This document shows positions 36,848 to 47,440 of a stretch of 64,000 nt of DNA, piece after piece. Both the position numbers and the translations under genes were made by a program. The stretch lies in contig NC_134418.1 in the NCBI RefSeq assembly GCF_030867145.1, forward strand, positions 50,567,682 to 50,631,681, read 5' to 3'. Every line of letters starts with the position of its first letter. The first letter of the stretch is position 1. The notes beneath the pieces were generated by a model that made no database searches, was not told the DNA's origin, and saw nothing but the letters and a program-made list of their open reading frames with translations. The stretch is from Opisthocomus hoazin (Eukaryota > Chordata > Aves > Opisthocomiformes > Opisthocomidae).

Positions 36848-36884
36848 ACGGTCTGCCACTGGGACCTGCCTCCGACGGCGAAAG
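36848..36884 (+). other. MEPE: Inferred untranslated exon 1 of MEPE
   Basis: The start is estimated 30 bp after TTAAAT. The end is set by the donor AAAG/GTAATC. Intron 1 would end at GTCCCCAG (37561-37568), leaving the twelve untranslated bases GAGCTGCCCAAG before the start codon at 37581. Confidence 0.45.
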
Positions 36885-37580
36885 GTAATCTTCTTACCTA
36901 GTTTGCCTGCTCTGTCTCTCCCCGGCCATTCAGCTTTGTCCTCCCTGAGCAGGGCATCTCCTGCTTTCACTCTGGGCAAGCTGCAGTGGGGATGGGGAGA
37001 TTACCCAAGTCTCGGCTGTGCGTGTCTCCGCATCGCGCTTTCTTGAGCCTACGTTGCTTTGTACTGCTGATCCTTGTGCATGAATTGCCTTCCGATGTTT
37101 TCTGTAGCAATGCTTGCATGGCTGAAAACAGTCTCCAGGCTGGACCTGCAAGCCCAAGCCAGGGTGGATGGGTGCAATGAGTATTATTTGCCAACAGAGC
37201 TATTATCTCCTGCCATTTATCAGTGCTGTTGCAAACAGTGTGCAAGTTTCTTCATTCAGACTTAACGATGCATGGCTTAGCCTGCAGTGGTTTTGGTAGT
37301 CATTTATTGCAACTAAGCACCCAAGCTGCTTTGACAGAGAGAGTTAAGAAGCTTTAATGCCCGGTGTTGGAGTTCCCACTCGGTGCTGCTGGCCGTGCGA
37401 TGTTGAGGGCCACCGCAAAGGCTGGGGAAAGCCGGGCTGGCTGGATAACCCCGCTGCCATGGGGGCTTTGGGACAGCAGGAGCTTTTTGGTTGCTGCTGA
37501 CCAGGACTGTTGGGCACTGCAAGTCCCAGGAAGACAAACTCCAGTGATGCTTTGCTTTGTGTCCCCAGGAGCTGCCCAAG

Positions 37581-40500
37581 ATGCAGACAGCCCTTGCGTG
37601 CCTGTGCCTGTGCCTGCTCAGCACGGCCCTCTCGACACCCGTGAGTATGGCTCTCCCCGGCTTCCCAGCGCGCCACCGAAAGCGTAGGGTGTACCACCTA
37701 GTGCGTCCTGGCATGCTTTCAGCAGCAGCAAAACAGGAGCTGTACTTGCATATAGCACCTCTGGGGCTTGGGGAGGGTTTTGAGGTGCTGGCACAGAGGT
37801 GAACTCAGCAGGAAAACCACATATTAGCACTTAGGTGCCTGAGCATGTCCCTTTAATCTAGCAGTTAGGGCATCGCACAAGGGCTGGTCTAGGTCGCTGT
37901 GACTCTTCCCTTGATTCTGCGGATTTGGGATCTGCCCAGAGCTTTTGGCCTGAGAATGGCCCAAGCAGGGCCACAGAAAGGGAGGCACAGAGGGGATGCT
38001 CGCCTTACCCACTTGGGTAACAGGGGTCGGAGGGGCGCCTGCAATTATATTCCAGCTCTCCTAATGTGAAATTAGGACAGACACAACTCAAACAAAGGGC
38101 AAGGTGAAGTAAATATAATAGTAGCCATTTTTGTCCTGCATAACTGTTGCCCAGCATACTAAATACACAGCTAGAGTGAAAATCTGCTCTTATCGAAGGC
38201 TTGCTTTTCCAGCAGGGTAAGGAGGAGAACAACCACCTCTGCCCTGAGGGCTGGGCCTGGGCCGTGTATCCTTTAGCCCCCAGGGCAAGCTTGTGCTACT
38301 GGGTCTCTAAGCAGGGCAGCACAGAGAAAGGCAATAAATCAGTGCAGATTTGCTTTTCAGCTAGGGGCACAGAAGAGAGCCAGTTAATACTGTGCTGTGT
38401 AACCGGGGCTGTAATTGAGCCTTTGACATTGTTCACAAACATTGGAATAAGCTGGGAATATTTAATACTCTTGGGTGCATTTCTGCCCCTTTCAGCTGGA
38501 TTTGGGGCTTCAGTGGCTGATTTTGCTGAGACCAGAGGGGGCCCTATCTCCATGGGGACACCTACCCCTCTGGCATGTAAGGGATGCCCTGAAATGGCTT
38601 GGTGGGGCTCACAGGTACCTCCCACCTCCAGGTCCCCCATTGCTGAGAGATACAGTGGCCCATACATCCCAAAAGATGCCAGGATAATCAGGGGAAGGCA
38701 GAAGCTTGCAAGCATGTATAGAAACCTGTCTGTAAGGGCACAGATGTCACTGATCTGTTGCCCAGTAAACACTGGGAACCACCACCAGTTAGCCACCTCC
38801 AGGCTCCCATTGCAGTCAGATAGCAGGCTGTCAGTTGGAGCATTGTGGTATGAGCAGCAGTGCCACGTATTAAAACTGTTCTGCAATAAAAATACTCTCC
38901 ATCGGAATCCAGTAAGAGGGTATTTGCAGACCAACACTAGCCTCTTAAAAGTACCATGCAACACAGGCATGCTGTAGCAGAATTTGCAATACTTTTCAGA
39001 CCCTGAAAATGGGTTTTTGACCTTTCTTATTGCTGGCTTTAAGCTAGCACCCCAGGTAGTGCCTGGGAATTTACTGGCTTATCAGCACTTTTTTCCCACC
39101 CTTCCCCGGATGCCATGGCGTGCCCATCACGCTGTGCAGGGCGGCCGGCTGGCAGCGGGTGTTGGCAGCTGCCTGGCTGCCAGGGCAGTGTTTCACACCT
39201 CGACTCCCGCTTGTGTTTTCCTGCCCACAGGTGCCGCTGCCCGTGAGAGCTGCTGGGAACTGTGTAGGACAGCACCGGGTATGTCCCCATCTGCCCTATC
39301 TGGACCCCAAGGGGTGCCCTGCAGCAGGGGCACGGGGAGGAAAAGCCTCTTTTGGAGGGAACCCCAGTGAGGCGTGGAAAGAGATGGGCAGTCCCCTTGC
39401 GTCTGAGTAGCCCTTACAAATCACAGGGGAGGGGAAATGTGTGATGTGCTCAGGTGAGGGAAGGGATTCCCCCTGCTGCCTGCTCCTCTGCCTCTGCCCA
39501 GCCCCAGAGCACAAATACTTGCTGTACCCACAGGTGACATTGTAAAAGTCCCAAGCCAAGCTGTTATGGGGTTTTGTCAAGGTGCGTCAGTGTAAAATGC
39601 ATCAATAACAAAATTCAGATTAGTGTGGAAGAAAATTCCTGGTTTTGTCTATTGGAAGGCAGCTGCTGTGCTTCCAGCACTTCGGTTGCTGTTGCCCCAT
39701 CACTCATTTCTGATCATCAACCAGGTTGTTTACTCAAGCCATAAGCTACCTTGAAAAAAATCAAACCCACAGCTCCTGAAAGTAAACAAAGGCAGAAAAT
39801 GAGCCCAAGGGGAAATCAAACCCTGTAGCCCAGGCGGCGAACACACGCATCCTGCCCAGGTCCCTGTCCGTGCTGGTGGCCACAAGGCAGTGTGAGCTAC
39901 CACCCGCCCTGAGGTCCCACTGGTTGTTGGTGGGACCCTGCTGCGACGCCAGGCGCAGCAAGGGAAGATACTGCCATTGGGTTTAATAAGAAAATTGTGG
40001 GTTTTGGTTACTTCTTTCCCCACCAGATACTGCTGAAAGGCTGCAATGCCAACCATGGCTTCTACGTTTTCAAATATGTCTACTCATTTTCGACGCGGAG
40101 GAACCAGACACAGATAAAGGTGAGGAGGCAGCCAGGCACCTTGACAGGACCGACCCCAGCTTGGCTGTGTCTCCCCATGCAGCCGGTGAGCACTGAGGCT
40201 TGCCCTAACCTCTTCCTTGTGTGTACTGCACAGAAGGAAGAGGCTAACAGCCAGAGCACTGTCTCTGGTCACCAGCTGGACGAGGACAATGCCAGGTGGG
40301 GGCCATCGGAGAATGGGGCAGCCCCAGAGCGAGGTGACGATGGCAGCACCAATGTGATGGAGAGTGAGACCGGCCTCAAGCCCAAAAACCACAGTGCCCA
40401 AGGTGTTGGCAGGGATGCTCACAGCCCTCACCCGGGCACCGGCATGCAAGCACGAGGTGGTGTTGGTGTCGCAGGTCCCACCCTGGCCAGCTTGGAGGGA

Positions 40501-42225
40501 AGCGGTGACCTGGATTTGGTGGTTGAAGTCGATGGTGGTGTTTCCCTTGTCCCCCAGAGCAGACACCCCAGCAAGGCCATGGAGGGGAACAGATCTGGTG
40601 TCAAGAGTGAGGAGGACAGGAACGATGGTGCCCCCGGGGGGGTTCCAGTGGAGGGGGCCATGACAGTTGGGAGGGAAAGGGCCCCCACCACCACAGGAGC
40701 TGTGGACGAGGGCAGTGGTGAGGCCACTGTCCCTGGCCAAGGGCAGGAGGGTGTCACGCAGGGCACAGGGATGGGAGGCACTGCTCTCACCTCTGTCACT
40801 GAAAAGATGGAGAACATCCAAGTTGACACCAAAGGTGTGGATGAGTATACTTACATCCCCGACTCAGGCAGCATCACTGTTACCCGCGGGAAGGTGGGCA
40901 GCACAGCAAAGGCCACCAGCTTCACCCAGATCTCTCCGGACAAGGACGACAAGGTCAACATCTTCATTGGTAGGGCTAAGGTCCACGTGGGGGAGCAAGA
41001 AACCAGCCAGGGTGGTGGCAGCAAGGATGGCAACATTCCCACGGCGGGAACAAGCAGCCCCCTGCCTGGGCTGGGCATCACTGTGGCACACGATGGCAAT
41101 GACAATGATGGCATCCCTGCTCACGGGCAGCCTGAAGGACCTGTCACGACAGCCATCCCAAGCCATGGGGACAGCGTCACCAGCAGCTCTGGGGACAGCC
41201 ATCCCACAGGAGATGGTGAGGATGGTCACACCAGTGCTGGTGATGGAGCAGGACCAGTGGCCCCCGGCCCCTGGAGGGTTGCTAGTGGTGACATTACTGT
41301 CCCTGCGGGGGCTGGCACCCGTGGGAATGGTGATAGTGAGGGGAGAGGTGAGAGTCAGAGGTCCGATGGGAGGCTTGGACACCTGGCTGTCACCACTCCC
41401 CACCAGCAGGCTGACGAAGAGGCCACCGCTGCTGTCCCAGCCAAGGGGGTCAGGGTCCGCCTGGGGGCCACCATGGCCTCCCCCGGCGTGAGCAAGGGGG
41501 ACTGTACCACTGTCCTGGGGATGGCCGGCGGCCGCAAGGCAAGCCAGCACACCACGGCCGGGAGAGGTGGCAGTGGGGAGGTGGGACCAGCCACCCCCCA
41601 GCCCCGCGGGGAGGGACAGCCTGGGGCAGGGGCGAGGGTCCAGCCAGGGGGAGCGGGTCTGAACAAGCCACCCAGCACAGACCAAGTGGTGCCCCCACGC
41701 CGGAAAGCCGGCAGCCGAGCATCGAGCGGGACCCAAGCCAGTGCTGGCGGCCATGGCAGCGATGCCAGGGGCAGGCAGCGCGCCACCGATGTGGGGGGCA
41801 GCCTCCTTCCACAGGCAGGGCGAGCCGGGGGCAGCGCGGCGGCAAGGGAAGGCTGGGAGCAGGGCCGAGGTGGCGAGACCAGCGTGTCGGTGGTGGGGGC
41901 CGGGGTTGGACGCCTCCCCCGGCGCCATGGCAGGAGGCTGGGGGCCGGGGAGCCGGGGGCATTTGCTGCACTGGGCCACAGCAGGCAGGTGGACCACGTG
42001 AAGCACTCCGATGAGCTCCACGTCCGCGAGAGGGCCTTTTACACCCTCGGCAGGGCTGGGGGCAGCCCCCACGGCCCCTACACTGCCCTTGGGAGTGCCG
42101 ACAGCAGCCAGTCCTCTGAGGCGGAGCGGGGCAGCCACAGCGACAGCCGACAGACGGGGCTGCGGCCCTCCGGGTGGGGGGCCCCAGGGCACCCCCATGG
42201 CCGCTGGAGCCGGGGGACCCTCTGA
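37581..42225 (+). CDS. MEPE: Matrix extracellular phosphoglycoprotein / ovocleidin-116 (four coding exons)
   Basis: Secreted SIBLING proteoglycan core. In birds it is ovocleidin-116, a major organic component of eggshell, also found in bone. Coding exons are 37581-37640, 39231-39278, 40027-40119 and 40234-42225, phase 0, giving 730 residues (chicken is about 740 from memory). The signal peptide lies in MQTALACLCLCLLSTALSTP. The third coding exon has HGFYVFKYVY followed by the sequon NQT at Asn62. This block matches the HGxYVFKxVY...NQT region of mammalian MEPE, and Asn62 is a glycosylation site reported for chicken OC-116. The last exon gives 663 Gly-, Ser- and Thr-rich residues. They include RGD at residues 100-102 (40330-40338), acidic Ser-Gly contexts such as DEGSGEA that could carry glycosaminoglycan, and a C-terminal Ser/Glu/Asp cluster (residues 688-705) resembling an ASARM peptide. 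Cysteines 31, 42 and about 491 are unusual for a SIBLING. Confidence 0.95.
42094..42147 (+). other. MEPE: ASARM-like acidic Ser cluster near MEPE C-terminus
   Basis: Residues 688-705 read SADSSQSSEAERGSHSDS. Several serines sit in S-x-E or acidic contexts. Mammalian MEPE ends in the ASARM peptide (repeated Ser-Asp-Ser and Ser-Ser-Glu), a phosphorylated mineral-binding inhibitor. Here the cluster is weaker and about 25 further residues, rich in Gly, Arg and Pro, follow it. It may be a diverged or reduced ASARM, but homology is inferred only from position and composition. Confidence 0.45.
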
Positions 42226-42598
42226 GGGGCTGCCGGTGTCCGCCCCAGTGGGCTCCAGCGGTGGAATTGAGGGGTCCCACGTGTTGTGGCCCCCCCCCCA
42301 GCATCGCTGCTGCTCTTGCCTGGGTGAGGGGCACCCTGCCCATTGCTGAGTGTTGAGTGGTCCTTCGCAGCCCAGGAGCCAAAAATCACCGGTTCATGCA
42401 ATCCTGCTGTTAATCTGAGGGGGGGGGCTGTGTCCGGCGCTGCGACAGCGATGCACGGATTTGCTGTGCTGGAGTCACGCAACAGCAATCGTGCTACATG
42501 GCGTACGGTAGCGTTATTTGTGCACTGATGTGAAGTGAGTACATAAACAGTGAGAAAAAGCCTCTGTCCTCGCGATTTCCCTTCCAGCCCAACGGAGA

Positions 42599-42604
42599 AA
42601 TAAA
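42599..42604 (+). terminator. MEPE: MEPE polyadenylation signal AATAAA
   Basis: AATAAA lies 374 bp after the MEPE stop codon and is followed within 35 bp by the T/G-rich TGATTTTGGTGTTAGCAGTGG. This defines a 3' UTR of about 390-400 nt that includes a C-run near 42290-42300 and a G-run near 42418-42428. Confidence 0.75.
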
Positions 42605-42775
42605 GGCATTTCTGTACCTAAGGCTCTGCTGATTTTGGTGTTAGCAGTGGGACTTCAGGCAGCTGCTTTGCAGCGAGCAGTGTGCTGCGGGGTGGCCAGT
42701 CTCTGGGCTCAGGGGGGTTTCTTGCCCGAGTGCATCACTGGCCCAGCTGTCACCTCTGGGGCTGCAATTTGGCCA

Positions 42776-42810
42776 ACTGGCCCTGCACATCCTTCCCTTG
42801 GGGTATAAAA
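42776..42810 (+). promoter_or_regulatory. Candidate promoter just downstream of MEPE (ACTGGCC plus TATAAAA)
   Basis: A perfect TATAAAA at 42804-42810 is flanked by GC-rich DNA, and ACTGGCC starts 28 bp upstream. The layout matches the promoters of the three genes before it. Transcription would start near 42835. The first ATG (42922) sits in a good context, CCCCACCATGG, and opens a 117-codon frame to 43275. That frame has no signal peptide or recognisable domain, so the product could equally be a non-coding RNA or a 5' exon spliced to something further right. An AATAAA at 44037-44042 is the next polyadenylation signal I noticed. No known gene is expected here. Confidence 0.35.
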
Positions 42811-45544
42811 CCCCGCTGGCTCCTGCCCGAGGCCAGACCCGGGCAGTTTGTCCTTGCTGGGGAGCCCCACAGAACATCTGCCCCTCTGTTCATCCATCTC
42901 CCATAACAAGAAATCCCCACCATGGCATCCAGTGTGCTGCCGGGGCGCTTGCCGGCCCCATCGCCCTTCCAGCAGCACTGTAACACCTCAGCCATGCCAC
43001 TGCCATTCCCATCGCTTGCCCCCACACACAAGCCAGGCTGGGCTGCTATTGGAGCCGTGCCGCCGATGATGCCCAAAGTTAATCACTGTTTATGCAATTG
43101 CAGGTTCCTTTTTCTGTCCGAGAAGCTGCTAAAATGGCTGCACTTGGCAACACGCCGGAGTAAAGGGCACAGTGAGAGCGGCGTTGAGCCTGGCAGGGAG
43201 TGGTGTGGCCCTGGCACTCGTGGGAGGGGACTCCCCGCTGGCGCTGCGCCCACTGAGCTGCGACAGCAGCGGTGACGGCCGCCATGTCCCTGCAGAGCGC
43301 CTGCTCCCCTTCCCGCTGCACAGCCACAGGCAGGGAAGGGGCAGGTCCCCTTTTGGGCTGTAGACTTGGTTCTTAGGGATCAGTGCATGGGTGATTGATG
43401 CTGGGACCAGCAGGACAAGGATTACACTGTGTATCTCACTGGTGGTGTCAGCAGCACCAGCTGTCAGGGCTCTGCCTTGCCAAAATTTGTGCTCTCCGGT
43501 GGAAAGGATAAAAAATTGCATGTGCCCATTACACCACACACCAGGGCATCAGGCCCCGGTGCTCCCAGCGATGCTGTGCCAGGCAGCCTGGTGCCAGTGC
43601 TACAGGGACATGGAGAGTTAAGCAGCCTGGGGCAGTGGTTTGCCTGCAGTTTCCCAGGCATCGGGCATCATCCACAGTACCCCCAAAGGCTCAGGGACCT
43701 CCTGTGCAGCCCACCCGGCTCAGAGTGAAAGGAGTCGCATGGCTGTGGCAGCCTGGACCGGGCGACTTGCCCCCGGAATTGCCGTGGCATGTCACACCCC
43801 ACGTCTGATGGACTGCAGCGATGCTCCAGGGAGCTCGGGCTCAGCTCATGCCGTTGCCTGGCAAACGGGGGGGTTGGTTTTGGGGTCTCGCTCCTGGCAG
43901 GGCTGGGACTGGCGGGCTTGCAGTTCCGTGAAGAACCTGGCGTGGTGGCCAGCCACCTCCATCCTCAGCCCTGACCTCGTCCTTGTCCACACCGTTAAGC
44001 AACAGCCATGAGCAAGGCCTGGGCACCATCTAGTGGAATAAAAAGCCTTTTGCTGGGACCGTTTCGTGCCTGTCGAATGATGCCCAGCCCTGCCTGGCGC
44101 CGGGGCAGGCGCTGCCTCTCTTCCCTCTGCTTCCACAAGCTCCGGGGGAACCCTGCCCGAATGGCAAAGTCAGGCACAAAACTGGCTAGTTCAGGTATAA
44201 ATGGCGTACATTTATGAAACAGCTCTACCTCCTTGCACAGCTGCTGTTAAAGCACCTGGAATTTTTGTGCGATGATCCTGCCTCTACGTCCTGGGGCATG
44301 TGGCATTTTGGGATGCTCACCCCAAGCCCCTCCTCACAACCACCGAGGTGCCTGGCTCTGCTCTTCCAAAACTGGCTTGTCAAATAGCACAAGCGGCCAC
44401 TGAATGGACAAACTGCAAGTTTCCCGAGGGAAGGGTTTTGCTGGTGTACTGGAGCAAAGTGGGGAGGTGGTTTTTCCTCGCAGTGAAGGCTGGGCTGATG
44501 AGCGCTGGCAGGTTAGGAGCTGGCAGGGCAGGAGCTGGCAGGGCAGCTCGCCGCCACCCGTCATAGCCTGACACCCACAGCAAGCTTACAGCTGGGCTAG
44601 ATCTGGCCACCAGGTCTGGGAGGTGTACCTCTGTGGCTCTCTGGTCCTTGGCTCTGCTAAGCTGTGCATTTTTCAGGAAAAGCTTTAATTTAGGCCTTTA
44701 ATATATATGCATTTACTTCCTGTTCCCATGTGTTTTTTTGATTTTACTGAAGGGCAGCAGCAATTTATTAACAGGCATTTCTTCACGTGGGGACAGCAGA
44801 GGCTGTTGCTGAAGTGCTTTAGGGTCACGCATCCTGTGAGCGATCCCAAGTGAAGAGTGATATGCACGCTACAGTACTTTCTGAGGGTGTGCAAGTGGAA
44901 TGAAATTGCCCCTAAAATTCCCAGCTTCCCTTACAAATATTAGTTGTGGCAATGTGGCCAGGTGAGTATGGGTGGTTGTTTATTCAGGGAAATGTTGTGC
45001 TTAGAGCAGAAACATCTGCTGTTGTGGGCTATCACTGATTTCTAGTGCCTAGAAGCCCTGTCACGTGAGGTGCAGAGGGTTTTCTGCAGCAGCTGTGGCA
45101 GTGGAAACTCCTCAGATTTTGCAAAAGCAGATTTCTGTTAATGTTGCTTTTGCACATGGGTCGGTGTGCACAGCAGTACTGGAAAAAGCTGGCACTGGCT
45201 GGAAAAGGGGTCAGCTCCCACACATGTCAGATGAGCCAGATGAGGGGGAGGGTGAGCCGTGACCCCTAACTGGGGATGGCCACAGCAGGCCAGCTGGGCA
45301 AGGCTCAGGTCAGGTACTTTCTCCACAGCAGACACAGCTGCAAAGGTTTTCGAGTGATGTATCTTGCAGCAGCATCCTCCCTAGGGAAATCTGCTGAACC
45401 CAGCCTTTGGGAATTTAGCCCCTTAGGGGAGCATCCTTGTTTCCTCCAGGATGGCAGTGACTGGCTGTGAGCTGGACCTTGCCCTAGGCACTGGTACCAG
45501 CCCCTTTACAAACCCACCCCCAGCCTTGCCTGGGGAGCCGTGAG
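42811..45544. other. Region right of MEPE without a recognised gene
   Basis: Apart from the possible transcription unit starting near 42835, I see no exon set here. I looked for SPP1, expected next in the cluster, through its signal-peptide exon, Asp-run and RGD, and did not find it. Open frames are short and shared by both strands. A small minisatellite lies near 44503-44547. Confidence 0.5.
44503..44547 (+). repeat. Short minisatellite, about 15 bp unit, three copies
   Basis: The motif GGAGCTGGCAGGGCA and a variant with GGTTA occur about three times in tandem. It has no evident function and lies in GC-rich intergenic DNA. Confidence 0.75.
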
Positions 45545-46173
45545 TGCATCACGGTTCAACACCGCAGCTGGCAACTAAGCCCCAGACAGATGCTCACTCA
45601 TCCCTCACCTACCCCTGGGGGCAGTGGGATGTGGAGGACAAATGGACAAAAGGTAAGGCTCGTGGGTTGAGACAAAGATAGTTTAGTAAGACAACAAAGG
45701 AAATTATAATGATGAATATACAAAACAAATAATACAATTTTCTCACGGCCTGATGACCTATCTGCAGCTGCTTCCCAAGCAGCGATCATGGAACCGAACA
45801 CAGCATTTCATGAATTTCATGGAACTCCTGAAGAAGACTGAACTCCCAGGAAAGTTCAAACTCCTACACAAGAGAGGATTTGAATTCATGGAAAACAGAG
45901 GAGATTCCTGCCCTGCAGCCAACCATGATTTATATACTCAGCATAGAGCCCATGGTATGGAATATTTCCATTGGCCAGCTTGGGCTAGCTGCCTGGTTGT
46001 GCTCCCTCCCAGCTCCTGCACACCTGCTTATTAGCTGAACATGGGAGACTGGAAAACATCCTTGATTTCTTAGCAACAACTAAAAACATCAGTGTTATCA
46101 ACATTCTTCTCATACCAAATCCAAAACACAGCAGCTACTTGGAGAGAAAATTATTCCAGCCGAAACCAGCACA
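45545..46173 (-). mobile_element. Solo LTR of an ERVL-like endogenous retrovirus, reverse orientation
   Basis: Read on the minus strand, the element starts TGTGCTGGTTTCGGCTGG near 46173. It continues with the TGTTTTGGATTTGGTATGAGAA block, a TATATAAA box (plus strand 45929-45936) and a TCTCAACCCACGAGCC block, and ends GCTTAGTTGCCAGCTGCGG near 45545. This series of blocks is familiar from LTRs abundant in neognath bird genomes. No internal retroviral sequence flanks it, so it is a solo LTR left by recombination. I see no clear target-site duplication, and the ends are accurate to a few bases only. Confidence 0.75.
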
Positions 46174-47095
46174 GGGTGCCAAGGCCATGGGAGCAGCATC
46201 TGTGGTCCCAGTGGTGGGGCTGGCAGCAGTGCAGGTACCAACACCAGCAGTGGGGTGTGAGCAGGGCACTGTCTCCCCGGGTTTGCTGGGCAGCGAGGAA
46301 GCAAGGGCCAGCCTGCCCTGCCTTTCCTGAGCCCTCCAGGACTAGGGCAGGCTTTTACCTGGGCAGGTTGGGGATGGGGAACCTGGCTGACTCCCCAGTG
46401 TCTTTGCTGCAAAGAGAGGAGGAGGGAACGACAACAAAAAAACCTAAACCTTTGCTACTCACCTTAAAAACCATTCTCTTTGTAATTACTCTTTGTGATT
46501 TTCTGCCTTGTGGCTGCATGAGGGCTTATATGACAAAGTGAGCTGCTCTGCCCTGTGTGTGTTCAGCATGCTGCAGCAGGACCTCGTGTGGCGTGGGCTT
46601 GCTAGTGCCTCGCAGGTATCCTTGACTTCCTGGGCATGCTAGGTGAGTTATCACCTCTCTTCTCCATCACAGTCTGTAACGTGGTCTCAGTCACCTCCCA
46701 ATGATTTGTTAATCTGGCAGATGATGCTGTAACCTAGGTAATTAGGAAGCTGTTGCCCTGGAGCCATAGGTCTAGATGACTTTGAGCCCTTGGACAAATT
46801 AGTGCAAAGGAATGTCACTGGGGTTTCAGAAAAATGGTTACTAACTTTCAGCCTCTTTCAGCTCTTGGAGGATACAGAGGCATTTTTATAAAGTGAAGGG
46901 CTTTCACCTGCCTTATGTTGTGACTTGTATAGTTCTGCAGAAGTGAGAATTAAACCACCTCTTCTCTTCAGGGCAAGAAGTGCTTTTTCACTGGATGTGA
47001 AGGGCAGAAAAAGTCAGGCCTTTGTGGAACTGTAAAAAGCTAGCAGAGGCTTTGGTATGCAGCTCCAGGTACTGATAGCAAGATCCACAGCCTAT
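46174..47095. other. Spacer between LTR and CR1, nothing recognised
   Basis: About 920 bp of unremarkable sequence with no gene, no clear repeat and only short open frames. Confidence 0.5.
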
Positions 47096-47440
47096 ATAGA
47101 ATCATAGAATGGTAAGGGTTGGAAGGGGCCTTAAAGATCATCTGGTTCCAACCCCCCTGCCATGAGCAGGGACATCTTCCACTAGACCAGGTTGCTCAGA
47201 GCTCCATCCAGCCTGGCCTTGCACACTGCCAGGGAGGGGGCATCCACAGCTTCTCTGGGCAACCTGTTCCAGTGTTTCACCACCCTCATGGTAAAGAATT
47301 CCTTCCTAATATCTAATCTAAATCTGCCCTCTTTTAGTTTAAAGCTGTTCCCCCTTGTCCTATCACTACACACCGTTGTGAAAAGTCCCTCTCCATCCTT
47401 CCTGTAGGCCCACTTCAGGTACTGGAAGGCTGCTAGAAGG

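Noticed and set aside
40864-42382. Long antisense frames (444 and 310 codons) across the MEPE last exon, plus a 274-codon frame in another plus frame
   Set aside because: The exon is GC-rich and Gly/Ser/Pro-coding, which leaves few stops in any frame. The frame continuing from the MEPE signal peptide, splice sites and conserved HGFYVFKYVY...NQT block is clearly the real one.
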